Assembly: GCA_049999765.1 (NCBI GenBank)
Contig: JBNGIQ010009341.1
Location: 1-64,000 of the forward strand
Reading direction: 5' to 3'
DNA: 64,000 nucleotides
Origin: Phaeoceros laevis
Lineage: Eukaryota > Anthocerotophyta > Anthocerotopsida > Notothyladales
Below, piece after piece: positions 45,707 through 56,963 of the stretch (position 1 is the stretch's first letter; each line of letters opens with the position of its first letter). The notes beneath the pieces were generated by a model. The model was given only the letters and a program-made list of their open reading frames with translations. It was not told the origin of the DNA and made no database searches. The translations under genes were made by a program, and so were the position numbers.

Positions 45707-47363
45707 CTATGGCTTCAACTTATCTACCATTTTTTTCTTTGAAGCTCTACTAGCCAGTTTCCAGCTTTGCTGCGAAGTTAACTCAACAATATATTTTTTC
45801 CTTTTCAAGCTATTGTCTGTCCCATTGTCAAGGCTTTGGAAGATCATTTTGTTGCTAGTACCAAGCTCGGCTCGCTGAGCTTGAACTTGTGTCAGTTGGC
45901 GTACCAGCATATTAGCATCAACACATGCATGAGACAGCAAAGTTGGATCATTTGCTACCATGTACTCCATTTGCTGCAGCAAGGAGTGTAGCATCTCAGG
46001 AGACTGCTTGGCCGACATTGTGGGTGGAAGCATACCTGCAACTTGGTTCGGACAATCCATATTCTCCATAGCATCAGGTACTATGTGAGCAGGTTCAGTC
46101 GTATACTGTTGTGCATCAGGTACCACGTGAGCAGGTTCAGTCGTATTCAGTTGTGGCGTGGTTGTTGACTTTTCTGCTATAGTTGTTGACCTTTCAACCT
46201 GAATGAGCATTTTAAATGTTGGTTGCAGCTTACCTAGCATGCACAATACCTTGGCTTGATGCTTGCAGAAAAATCCTTGCATTTCACGAGGACATGTACA
46301 TATGCCCAATCACCAACAGGATTGTACACTGTATATGTCAATCGCTTGTCATTTGCACTCTTGACAAATGCAGGCCCTTCCAAACTGGTTGGCAGGGTCA
46401 CTAGATCATCGGGCATTTTTTTGACATCGCTGATTGCATTTTTGACAATGGACTCCACTTTCTTATTGAACTGAAAACCATTCTCTCTTGTGAATTGCTT
46501 ATACCAATAGATCTTACTCACAGTTTCCACCAAAGTATGAATAAGCCAATCGAGCCGACAATCACGCAGCCGAAGAAAATCATGATACGGGAGGGACTTG
46601 AGAAACCCATGCCATGCCTTAATTGATGAGTTGTAGTCTTGTCCCACATGCTTCATTTGTCGAGTGTACATTAACCACATGGGGAGTTGTTCGTGCCATT
46701 GCCCCTTAAAGTATGCAATGAAGGCCGGTTGGGATTCCTCATAGTCCGCATACAACTTTTCCAGCATCTTATGAGCCTCATCTTCTGTCTTCCATCGACG
46801 TGAAACGTACATAATATCTNNNNNNNNNNNNNNNNNNNNNNNNNNNNNNNNNNNNNNNNNNNNNNNNNNNNNNNNNNNNNNNNNNNNNNNNNNNNNNNNN
46901 NNNNNNNNNNNNNNNNNNNNNNNNNNNNNNNNNNNNNNNNNNNNNNNNNNNNNNNNNNNNNNNNNNNNNNNNNNNNNNNNNNNNNNNNNNNNNNNNNNNN
47001 NNNNNNNNNNNNNNNNNNNNNNNNNNNNNNNNNNNNNNNNNNNNNNNNNNNNNNNNNNNNNNNNNNNNNNNNNNNNNNNNNNNNNNNNNNNNNNNNNNNN
47101 NNNNNNNNNNNNNNNNNNNNNNNNNNNNNNNNNNNNNNNNNNNNNNNNNNNNNNNNNNNNNNNNNNNNNNNNNNNNNNNNNNNNNNNNNNNNNNNNNNNN
47201 NNNNNNNNNNNNNNNNNNNTTGACTTCTGGTAGCTTCTCGTGCAACATCTACCGAACGAAGATCTTGAGATCCGTATGCACACCAGTACTTAGTGCATTG
47301 TAAATACTCCCACATGTCAAATTTGGCAGAGGTCCTACCTGACTTTGCCTTGTTCTTCCTCAC
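45707..47363 (-). pseudogene. MULE transposase remnant with SWIM zinc finger
   Basis: Minus-strand coding material resumes after the N gap with a MULE-like helical region (QWHEQLPMWLMYTRQMKHVG, then SSIKAWHGFLKSL, like the transposase N-x-E-S/H-x-LK end of the DDE domain). It runs into VYNPVGDWAYVHV. Near 46300 the reading shifts frame to give GICTCPREMQGFFCKHQAKV, a CxCx(n)CxH SWIM finger as found at the C-terminus of MULE/FAR1-type transposases, then a low-complexity tail to a stop at 45707. The DDE core falls largely in the gap 46820-47219, so activity cannot be judged. The frameshift at about 46300 is either real damage or a sequencing error. Confidence 0.75.
46820..47219. other. Assembly gap (400 N)
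   Basis: Run of 400 undetermined bases inside the MULE transposase region. Confidence 1.
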
Positions 47364-48445
47364 GGTTTGTTTTCAAAACGATGTGGTAAACATGATATTT
47401 CTTCCCTCTCCCACTACAAAGTCTTGGACTCTACTCCAAGGAACTAATGCACAGTGAGACATGATTGGAACAGGGGTGCTGAAGTTTTTAAGAAACTTTC
47501 TCGCAATCAGAACTTTCTGCAACTTCAATTTTTATTTACCAAATGGACCAGGTTCGGGGTCCTGAATCTCCCACTCTTGTGGCCAATCTGACCAACTTGG
47601 TTTTGTGATAGCTGTTACTGTCGTTGTGGAGGACGAGATCTACGAGATCTGCATATCACAAAATTAGAAGCTCGTTCATGGAGGTGTGCCAATATACAGC
47701 TTTTATTAACACATTTCTGTATGTACGAGCCATGTTGCTAGTGAGACTGAGGTCAATAAATGCCTACAAGACTTAGCGTCAAACAACTTGAATCTTATAC
47801 AAGAGGGACAGTCACTGCTTACTTCCAAATTATTGGGTTGTCCTTGACATTCTGGTGTACTTCGGTCTCTTTGTCTTGGTAAATCTCGTATATTTGAGTC
47901 TCTCTCACTGAGCGGAACACTGGTGGTGGAGGTCATAGGGAAGTGGTTGAGCATCTTCGTATAATCACGAGAAGTTGTCGCAAGCAGTACATTGATACCG
48001 GGAAATACTTGTATCTCCTGTCAAAACATTTACCCTGTAATCAGTATGTGGCGCGTGACATTGTCCATAGTAGTACAAATTATAAGCGCGGTGTTTAGCA
48101 CATTGGTACGAAGGACAATAGCTAGTAGCTAGGCAGCTTTCCAATACCAAGCTGGAGAGGGAGGAAATAAAATCCATCTGATCACTTTACATACTGCCTT
48201 ACTTGTGCGGGGTGTGATACGACATTGCCTTGGGGCAAGGAGCGTGAGACCTCTCCAATGTCTCCATCCGCCTCGTCGTTGCACACGTTGGATTGCTGAG
48301 GGTATGGATTCATTGTGGCTTTCGCGCTCAAATGCAGGCTTGGGAGATGTGCAATGGAAACGAAGAGCTTGGCTTTCAAACCACGTTCACCACTCCGTGA
48401 ACGACGAATCCCGTACCGTTCTTAAGCCACCAAATTATGCACTAT

Positions 48446-48707
48446 GCGTTGTACTTGTTGCTTACGTGGCAGTGTTGGTGTGGCAATGCTTGCGTGGCGG
48501 TACCCGCATGGCGGTGCTCGCGTGGTAGTGCCGCCGTGGCGTATGCGGGGAGTGGCGTGCGTACACGGTAGTGAGAGGAGGTGCGGCGGGTACGGGCGAA
48601 AGGGTTAGGGGCATGTCATGGCCGAGGTTGGCAACATGGCTGGAGGTGGGCCCCATGTGCCAGGTCGCGCGTGTCTGTTAATGATTTGCGGAACTCCATT
48701 GTTCGGG
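48446..48707. repeat. Right MULE terminal inverted repeat
   Basis: Reverse complement of 44606-44872 with a few substitutions and one small indel near 48630-48645. It carries the matching CGTGGCGGT-type subterminal units. Confidence 0.9.
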
Positions 48708-49014
48708 TTGTGAGACTCGCTGTTCCGTTATGGTGTAAGACAAGGCACTGGACACTTGGCTCTCTCAAAATTCTGATGAGGAGATGAGATCTATGCTCTG
48801 CGCGTCCGCCGAACGAGTGAACTCGCCGACTTGCCGTCCGGAGAGTGAGGTTTTCTGTTAAGTTCCTGGTTCCTGGTGTGGTTATGAGAAGACTTGAAAT
48901 AGACAAAATTGTCGTACAGGATCCTCACTCAGACTGCCAGTTCTATGAATTACCGATAGCTTTGCTGTTTTGAAAGCTTGACGCCTTACCTGGCATTATG
49001 GTGTTCCCTTTCAG

Positions 49015-49798
49015 TTCATCCGACAAATGGCGCACTGGCTACTGTGGATGCTTCGAGGATTTTCAATCCTGTAAGCAAGAACTGGACTGGAACACTCTGA
49101 GTCATCTTTGTTGTGAAGCTTGCAAGACAGGTGGTGGTATTACGTTGGATCAATATTGCACCAGTTCTGACCGAATATGAAATTTGAGGAACTGCAGGTC
49201 TCTGTGGCTGGCTTTGTCCCTGCGTGCTGGTAGGACGCATTGTGGAGATTGTTGATCAAGGGGCTACCTGTGAGTTCCTCTTGCCTGTTCCTCATCAATG
49301 TTGTGATCTGTTCTGAGCTGGCTAGGTTCTGGACAGGTTCAGAATTTATTAACAGCTTAAGCTTTCTTCCCGGGACCTTGTCCTTTGAGCAGTTCAGATG
49401 ACCTTCTGAGCATTGCGATACTGTGCAGCCTGCCGTTCCGGATGCATGCTATACTTCTGCCTCCAGCTCTGGACAGGGTGTGGCTGTCTATACACATGTG
49501 GCTACCGAGCTCGACTGCGCCAAAAGTTCAACTTGCCGCCAAGTCCTTGTAACGATTTCTTAGCTGACTGCTTGTGCCCCTGCTGCTCTCTCACTCAGCA
49601 GTACCGAGAGCTGAAGCTCCGTGGGATCGATCCTGCTCTTGGTTAGTGAATTCTTGCAAGCATGCATCTATGAGACCTACACTAGCTAGCATCTACTGAG
49701 CATTTTCAGATGCCTGACTCATGTGGACATGGTACATGTGTCCAGGATACGAGGGCAACAGATTTAAGGTTCCACAAATCATGTTCATGAAGAAGTAG
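49015..49798 (+). CDS. PLAC8-domain (FW2.2-like/PCR-type) protein, 5' exon not found
   Basis: Four exons (49015-49070, 49198-49269, 49429-49641, 49746-49798) splice in phase to a stop at 49798. They cover the whole PLAC8 domain: KWRTGYCGCFEDFQSC, LCGWLCPCVLVGRIVEIVDQ, a Cys-rich hydrophobic stretch (SGCMLYFCLQLWTGCGC), LYTCGYRARLRQKFNLP, ADCLCPCCSLTQQYRELKLR and GIDPALGYEGNRFK. The CLCPC and CCSLxQxYREL motifs are the family signature. These plasma-membrane proteins act in cell-number control, cadmium/zinc transport or calcium handling. The model starts mid-codon, so an upstream coding exon must lie in 48717-49014 or be lost. The MULE inserted about 300 bp upstream of the first recognised exon. 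Confidence 0.88.
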
Positions 49799-50624
49799 GA
49801 CAGACTGGTGCAGCAGGCATTCACAAGTAAGCTAAGTACTGCTACCCAGACAAGACAGTACGCATTCAGAGGGCCCTTGCTTCGTTGTCAGAGGATCCAA
49901 GACACGGTGCTTCAAGTTTGTAACCACCGAATGGATCCCCAGGAAGAAATTGTATAGCAACCTAAGAAATGGATGCAGATAATAAGTCACCGTCTCGCAT
50001 GTGCAAAGTCTCGTTTTTTCCAGATCTTCCGTGGGAAGGAACTGGCCGAGTGCTACCTACTAGCTTGCCAATAGGTACCGCTTATCAGATATTCGAAACT
50101 TGTGGACTCCTGTAGACGTGCAAGGAAATTAGAACCATTTACACAGATTGAAAAACTCTAGCAGAGAGGTTTCTATCTACAAGACTGGTATGTGGAAAGT
50201 GGTTGTCGCTTGCAAACAATTCTGTCAACATGAAGCATGCAGATTCCGACTCAAAGTGAAGTCATGTGTGGCGCACTGTGGTGGTCTTCCAGTCTGAACA
50301 CTCTTCTTCTAGAAGCACCTAATGGTGGAAAATGTCTGTAGATGTGAGACATCTCACGTTGAGACACACAAACACGTATATGCCTGGGTACTCCGATGTA
50401 CGGCCCTAGATCTGTGCGGAATAAACCTCCGAAACGAAAGAAATGCGACACGTTGCTGCATATGCACGACTCTTCCACAATGACCTCTACACGTTGTACG
50501 GACCAAGGGAGTCTGGGGACAGTGATCCACTGGATCACGCTCGCAGAGTCACTCGGATTGGGGGGTATTTCCCACCCGGATGCCGTGATTGACTCGAAGT
50601 ATCTAGGGTAGAGAGTGCTGGATG

Positions 50625-50735
50625 ACCTGGCACGCCGGTATATCCGGTGACGAAGATTCGAAGGACGTGTTTTACAAGGTGCGGGCAATTTCCTGGAGCT
50701 CGCTGCGGGTGGGGTTGGGTGACCGGTTTTCGCCC
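50625..50735. repeat. Copy of a dispersed GC-rich segment also found upstream of the GPN2-like gene
   Basis: Shares ATTCGAAGGACGTGTTTTAC, CAAGGTGCGGG and TTCCTGGAGCTCGCTG with GGGGTTGGG with 58425-58605, in the same order and orientation. That region has an extra roughly 80 bp inserted. Confidence 0.65.
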
Positions 50736-52270
50736 TACTTGCACGCTTCTATACATAGTAACGCCTGCCCTCTCACTTCGTGACTCATCACTTCCCACTT
50801 GCGGATTAAAAAACTGTATTACCGGATGCCGGTTCCCTGGACCCGGACACAAATGGCTGTTAGGGACGGAGCACGCTAACAGCATCCGTACTTTCGGGGA
50901 ATATACTGTGTACTCACTGCTGCCCGCATATCTGATCCGTCCTCGGACTGCGTAGCTTGGAAGTGCACGTTTTACAGTTCTACTATTCACAATCCTTAAG
51001 TATCAACCCCCACCAAACTTGAAAATCCAGGATGATTCCATAATGCATAAGGGATCCCTATATGTAGTTTGGGAATGGCTATTATGGAGAGCCACTCCCT
51101 CTACAGGTGGAGAGTATGCAGACCTAGAAGGTGGTAGAATACATCTTGGGTAAACTATATCATCTTTAACCTATAAGGTTAGAAGCATAATCTAACATTT
51201 TGTCTAGGAGATTACCTATCATTCACTAAGCAATAAGAGATCACCTATGATCTTTGGAAGATTATTTGCTAAGGAAATTACTCACCAAGTTTGGGAGGGT
51301 GTTGATGGGCCAGTCTTGATATGCACTAAAGTCGATATTAGTACTATGAATCACCACTCAATAATCTCCAAGTTTGTGGGATAGACTATCTTGAAAGACC
51401 ATCAATTTTGAGTGGTTAGACCATCCACTAGTGATGAATCCACATCTAACAAATCTGAACTATTTATGGATAAAAGTATAGGATGTGGTAGGTTTTTCAA
51501 AGTGTTCTTTCTAGCACGGCCATGTGTATAATTTAACTCGAAATATTTTTGTTTTCATACATTTCTATCAAATTTGTATGGAGAGTTCATCCAAAAATTC
51601 TTACTAAATCATTTGCTCGATGTAATGATACGAAGCGCATTGCTGAATCCAAGTTATACAAAAGTTGGCTAATTCAAATTTAGTGCCCCAATTGGCATGC
51701 CTCGTACTGGCTATATAGTGTTTGGTTCACACGGCCCATGACTTTTCGTATAAGTTATGCTTGTAGAAGAGCAAAACTTGCTTGTGATGGTTTGAGTCTC
51801 ACATGCAAAGGGAGACATAACACATGATGGCATAGAGCATACATCTAGTGAATTGCACTAGTAATGTAATTGAGTGTGCGTCTAGTAGATTGTAACAAAA
51901 ATTGTACATGTGCTACAAGATACTATTGTATATTTCTTCTGGACAGCCAAAGCACCAACTTATAGTGTGGGTGACGGAAGTTCATTCATAGAGTTTGAGG
52001 AAAAAGAGAACCCTCACTAAGTGGAAGTGGAAGGGAGTGTATTTTTCTTAACCTCGCTAAGGACTATCTTTTGCCAGCTTTCCCTAGTGCTCAATTATCT
52101 ATTGGTTACATTTTATTTCGAATATTAGAGAAGGTGTAGATGACACCTTCATATGTGATATCTCACTTCAAGTGGACTCGAATGCAAGTCTTAGACGGAA
52201 GTGCAGGCTAATAGACATGTCATATTCCTTTTGTCATATTCCTTTAACGTACAAGGATGTAGCATTGTTG

Positions 52271-52380
52271 GAAGAGGCCATATGAGGCCGAAAGAGCCTG
52301 GTGATATGAGGCCAAAGTGCCTTCATAACTTTGGCCTCATATGTTTGGCCTCATAACTTTGGCCTCAAGTGCATGCTAAG
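52271..52380. repeat. Cluster of TTTGGCCTCAT direct and inverted units
   Basis: GGCCATATGAGGCC and ATATGAGGCCAAAG are followed by three TTTGGCCTCA(T/A) units in the opposite sense, so the block can fold into a hairpin. Confidence 0.7.
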
Positions 52381-53478
52381 GGACCATCTCCTTTTATGAC
52401 CTAGACTCTCTAGTACATCCTTACACTGTATATTATATCCATATATTATATCCATACCTCTATTCCTTCCTTCCTACCATGAGGTCCTACAATTTGGTGG
52501 TGGTGGTAGAAGGTGTACAACCATTTACGAGAGTGCATCCGGATAATGCTCAAAGAAGAGTCGGCTGTCGCTGAGTATGACTGTGGGGGGCCTTTGTACA
52601 CAGTCAATGACGTGTAACATGCAATAGTGTGGGAATTTAGGTGCGACCTGTAGTATGGTGCAGGGCTTTAGTCTACTGCTTGTAACAGGACTGCCTGCCG
52701 CGTGCCTGTGAAAGCGCGTCCGTTAGAGGAGATGCGCTCCCGGTACCCGGTGGCCTCCAGCCGGCCGCGCGCACACCTGCGCACCTGCACGAGACAGTCT
52801 CTGTGGAAGGGACTTTTTATTATGTGCTGGGGCTGAAGCCGCAGGAGGAGAGAAAGCACTTCCTCCTCTTCTTCGCGGCAAAAATGGCGGGACCGGGTCC
52901 GCCTGGATTTCGGCTTCATGCCGAGCCGTTAAGAGTGCGGGGGGGGGGGGTTCCATCTTCTGGACCTTGAAAGAGGCCCACAGCGCTGCTGCTACCTGTC
53001 TGAGATCCCGCCTCCCCCTGCACCGGGACTGGAGCCTTCTGTATTTTGTCCTGACCACCTTCCTTGCTGCTCCCTTAGTCCATCTGTGTGCCAGAGACAG
53101 AGCTTGCGGCCCTGCTTCCGGTGGCGGCCTGTATTTGGCGACAATACGACACGTCCTGCTAGCCAAGTTGGTTTCATCTGCGAGCCGTGTGAGGATACTT
53201 GCTCCTTGTCTTGTGGAGCCGGATTTGGAAGACGAATTATGGCGGGAGAGTCAGCTGTAGGAGCTGAGTGTGAAAATTCAGCTCGCAATTGGAATAGGGC
53301 CCGGGAAGAAGAGGTCAGTCAGGCTTGGCTGAGCAGGTGCTTTGGCTTTGCCATTCTTGCTCCTGGTCTGTTCCCGGCTGATGATATCGGCTTTGGTTGC
53401 TCTTAGATGCAGACTGCCGGGTGCTAGGACAAGACGTGGCCTGTTTTTTGCGAGACCTGCCGATACGGGCTGGCAGGG

Positions 53479-56400
53479 ATGGCGGAAACGGAACTCACTT
53501 CTGAAGCGGGTCGGGACAAAGGGATGTTGTGGAATCTGGACCAGCAGCTTGATCAACCTCTGGGAGAAGAGGCAAGCCGGGTGCGAGGCATGTTTGACCG
53601 TGTGCCGGTGAGTCAACGGCCGGCAAGTGCTACGCAGTAGCGCTGTTTAGCCCACATTTGGATTGGGCAATGTAGATTGGGCTGACCTCTCAGCCCTGAA
53701 TTGTTGTTTGCGCTTTTGTGCAGGTAACACCGACGCTAGTTACCTTGCGTCTGGCGTTTCAGAGCCTGGGCGTGGTCTATGGAGACCTTGGCACATCACC
53801 TCTGTACGTGTTCAAAAACACATTTCGAGATTCTCGACTCGGTGAACAGGAAGATTATGCCGAAGATGTACTTGGAGCTTTGAGCCTTATCCTCTATTCC
53901 GTCGCACTCATTCCTCTTGTAAAATATTGCTTCATCGTTATGAGAGCCAGTGACCATGGGGAAGGTGAGCCAGCCAAGGAGAGTGTTCTGAGAAACATAG
54001 CTCGATGTGCGATAGCACCAAGTAGCAGGTTCGGACATTTAGATGGTCCATCTGATAGAATGTTTCTGATTTTAAGGTTCGCAGGAGTAGTCGTTGTCTA
54101 ATTGGTGAACTGTGGGGCAGGTGTTCCGTCATGTAAAGTGACGTATGCATATGGGGGTGTGCAGGTGGTACATTTGCTTTATACTCTTTGATTTGCCGCC
54201 ATGCGGACATCTACCCGTTGCCAAACAAGCACCCTACGGATGAGAAGCTGACTACCTATAGCAAAAAGGACCTACCACCAGATTCATTGTGTTACAAGTT
54301 CAAGCAGAAGCTGGAGGGGAGCAAATTTTTGCAGAATGTTCTGCTCGTTCTTGTACTTTTGGGAACGTGCATGGTCATAGGCGATGGGATTTTGACTCCT
54401 GCGATTTCAGGTGAACCTTATCTGCAGATCATGTTAGTGTAGAGGCAACCTGCTATTCCTGTGAATTATTACTTTCTTCCAGCTCTAAGTCTACCCTTTT
54501 GTGCTCAGATCTCCTCTGGCTTGAAACACTTTGACAGCTTCTCTTTGTCGGCATGACTTTGAGTTGATGGTGACAGAATGGTTGCTTTGCCCTCTGCAGT
54601 GCTGTCAGCTGTGGATGGTGTACAAACTGAGCAGACGATGCTGAGCCAAAGTGAGCTACCGTCCTAAGCAGCTCTCGCAGATGTGGGGATTGCCCTGTGA
54701 CAAAGCTAGAGTGGTTATCCAGATTCTGTCCGTTGGCGTGGACTGATATTGTTTGTGTGCAGATGTGGTTGTGTTGCTGGCGATCGTAATTCTGGTCGTC
54801 CTCTTTAGCATGCAGCGGTCTGGGACAACGAAAGTTAGCTTCATGTTTGCACCAGTCGTGCTCCTGTGGTTTGTTTCGGTTGGAATTATCGGGATTTACA
54901 ATGTCGTAAAGCATGACCCCACTGTATTTCGAGCTATATCTCCTCATTATGTCATCAAGTATTTCAAAAGAAATAAGCAGCAGGGATGGTCTTCTCTTGG
55001 TGGAATAGTTCTCTCAATAACTGGTCAGCAATTGGGTCCCTTTCTTCTGCTGCAGTTGCCAATCTTTGTGGTAGTCTGTTCTCGTGGAATATGCAGCCTG
55101 GCTGTTATGTGCCTTTGGAGGGTGGGTCTATTTGACATGCCGTTCGTGATCCAGGGTCGGAGGCTTTGTTTGCGGATTTGGGCCACTTTTCGGGACCGTC
55201 TATTCAGGTATATCTATGTCGTTTTATTTGAGCTTGGCACCTGGCGCAGATGAGATTTTCTGCTCCGTTTTTCTGATCACCTGCCGAATGTGGCAGTTTG
55301 ACACGTCCCTTCCTGAATTTGCTTCTACTTTTGCGCTATTCAGATTGCTTTCACCGCTGTAGTATTTCCTTGCTTAATGTCTGCTTACTTCGGACAAGCT
55401 GCTTACCTCATGAAACATCCTGGCGATGTAAGCCGCACTTTCTACAAGTCACTTCCAGGCAAGCTAAGCCCCTATTCTCCATCTTCACAAGTCGGGACTC
55501 ACTGCAATCTGACTAGAAGTTTAACGTGCTATTTGCTGTCAACAGACTCAGTGTATTGGCCCATGTTGGTCGTGGCGACAGTTGCGGCGATTGTTGCTAG
55601 CCAAGCCATCATCTCCGCGACGTTCTCTATTATCAAGCAGTCTGTGGCCCTTTCTTGTTTCCCCCGCGTGAAGATTATTCATACCTCAAAAGAGCTTTTT
55701 GGACGTATCTATATTCCCGAAGTAAACTGGATATTGATGGCACTCTCGATTCTTGTTGTTGCTGGATTCCAGGATACTTCTCAGATTGGAAATGCATACG
55801 GTAAGAAACTAGTTACGTTTCATTGAACAAGACGGGGGTGGAGCCTCCGTCAAATTGTCTCAAAAACTGTTGCTGAACCAAATGCATTTTCATGTTTTGC
55901 AGGCATAGCAGTTGTGGCTGTCTTCCTGGTCACGACATGTCTAGCAGCTCTGATCATGATCATAGTGTGGGAGACTCATGTGCTACTTGCTGTGGCTTTT
56001 TTGTTATTTTTCGGGTGTATCGAGTCGGTTTATCTTTCTGCTGTACTATTTAAGGTTGCACAAGGGGGTTGGGTCCCCATCGTTATGTCGGCTGCACTTT
56101 TAACCGTGATGTATTCCTGGCACTATGGAAGTTTGAAGCGGTACGAATTTGAGATGCAGAACAAGGTCTCCATGGGGTATATCCTGGGTCTTGGTCCCAG
56201 CCTTGGATTGGTGAGGGTACCTGGTATTGGGCTTGTCTACACTGACCTTGCCCATGGAGTTCCTTCTATCTTCTCGCATTTGATAACCAATCTTCCAGCG
56301 ATTCATTCAACTCTCATATTTGTTTGTATCAAATTTCTGCCGGTGGTTACTGTTCCTCCAGAAGAGCGCTTTCTCTTTAGACGCATCGGGCCCAAGCAAT

Positions 56401-56963
56401 ATTGCATGTTTAGATGTGCTGTGAGGTATGGCTACAAGGATTTGCATAAGAAGGATGACTTTTTTGAGCAGTTACTCATGAACAGCCTAGAGTGCCACTT
56501 GCGGTTTGAGGCAATGGGTAACCTTATGTTGCAGTCTGAGGAAGGTAGCCTTGGAGCTAATAGGTCCCTTGGTGCGAACTGGATTGGAGAGCACCAGTGT
56601 GAATTGCCAAGTGAGCAGGGTAATGGGGATGCCTCAGAGATCTCCATGAATTTAGACACGCCAAGCTTGGATCCCAGGGGAAGTCCGCGTGCACATGCTG
56701 AGTTTTTCAACAGATATAACACACTGGATGCCGATGCGCAACTTGAGGAGGAGCTTGCTTTCCTGGAAAAGGGCAAAGACGCTGGTCTTGTGCATCTTCT
56801 AGGAAATACCTCTGTTCGAGCAAGAAGAAATTCAGGGCTGCTGAACAGATTAGCCATCGACTGCTGCTATTCCTTTTTACGGAGAATTTGCAGGGAGAGT
56901 GCTGTAACACTGAACATCCCCCACGAAAATCTTTTGCAAGTTGGGATGGTGTATTACGTCTGA
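53479..56963 (+). CDS. KUP/HAK/KT potassium transporter
   Basis: Nine exons (53479-53607, 53724-53964, 54165-54410, 54600-54650, 54763-55023, 55155-55207, 55344-55458, 55546-55800, 55903-56963) close in frame to 803 residues. Family landmarks: the first-helix motif [116 protein letters not shown] and [19 protein letters not shown]. The long cytosolic tail is [18 protein letters not shown] to the C-terminal [14 protein letters not shown]. It carries potassium (and caesium) with protons at the plasma membrane or tonoplast. Intron 7 has a GC donor (CCAG|GCAAGC at 55459) required to keep phase; the others are GT-AG. The 3' part of the last exon is duplicated downstream at 60567. Intact. Confidence 0.96.

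Larger units (their letters stand above)
44606..48707. mobile_element. Mutator-like DNA transposon (MULE), 4.1 kb
   Basis: Near-perfect terminal inverted repeats: CCCGAACAATGGAGTTCCGC at 44606 and its reverse complement ending at 48707, extending about 265 bp inward on each side. The element is flanked by a perfect 9-bp target duplication TTGTGAGAC (44597-44605 and 48708-48716). Long TIRs with a 9-bp duplication are diagnostic of MULEs. The interior has a minus-strand transposase-like region with a SWIM motif, interrupted by a 400-bp N gap. The intact duplication and high TIR identity suggest a fairly recent insertion between the nitrobindin-like and PLAC8 genes. Confidence 0.92.
49799..53478. 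other. 3.7-kb gene-poor region
   Basis: 50990-52650 is AT-rich with no long frame. 50380-50990 and 52900-53470 are GC-richer with small frames on both strands. The last 500 bp probably hold the KUP promoter and leader. No gene recognised. Confidence 0.5.

Noticed and set aside
46671-47363. Continuous open frames spanning the N run
   Set aside because: Frames cross 400 undetermined bases and cannot be trusted; only the sequence on either side was used.
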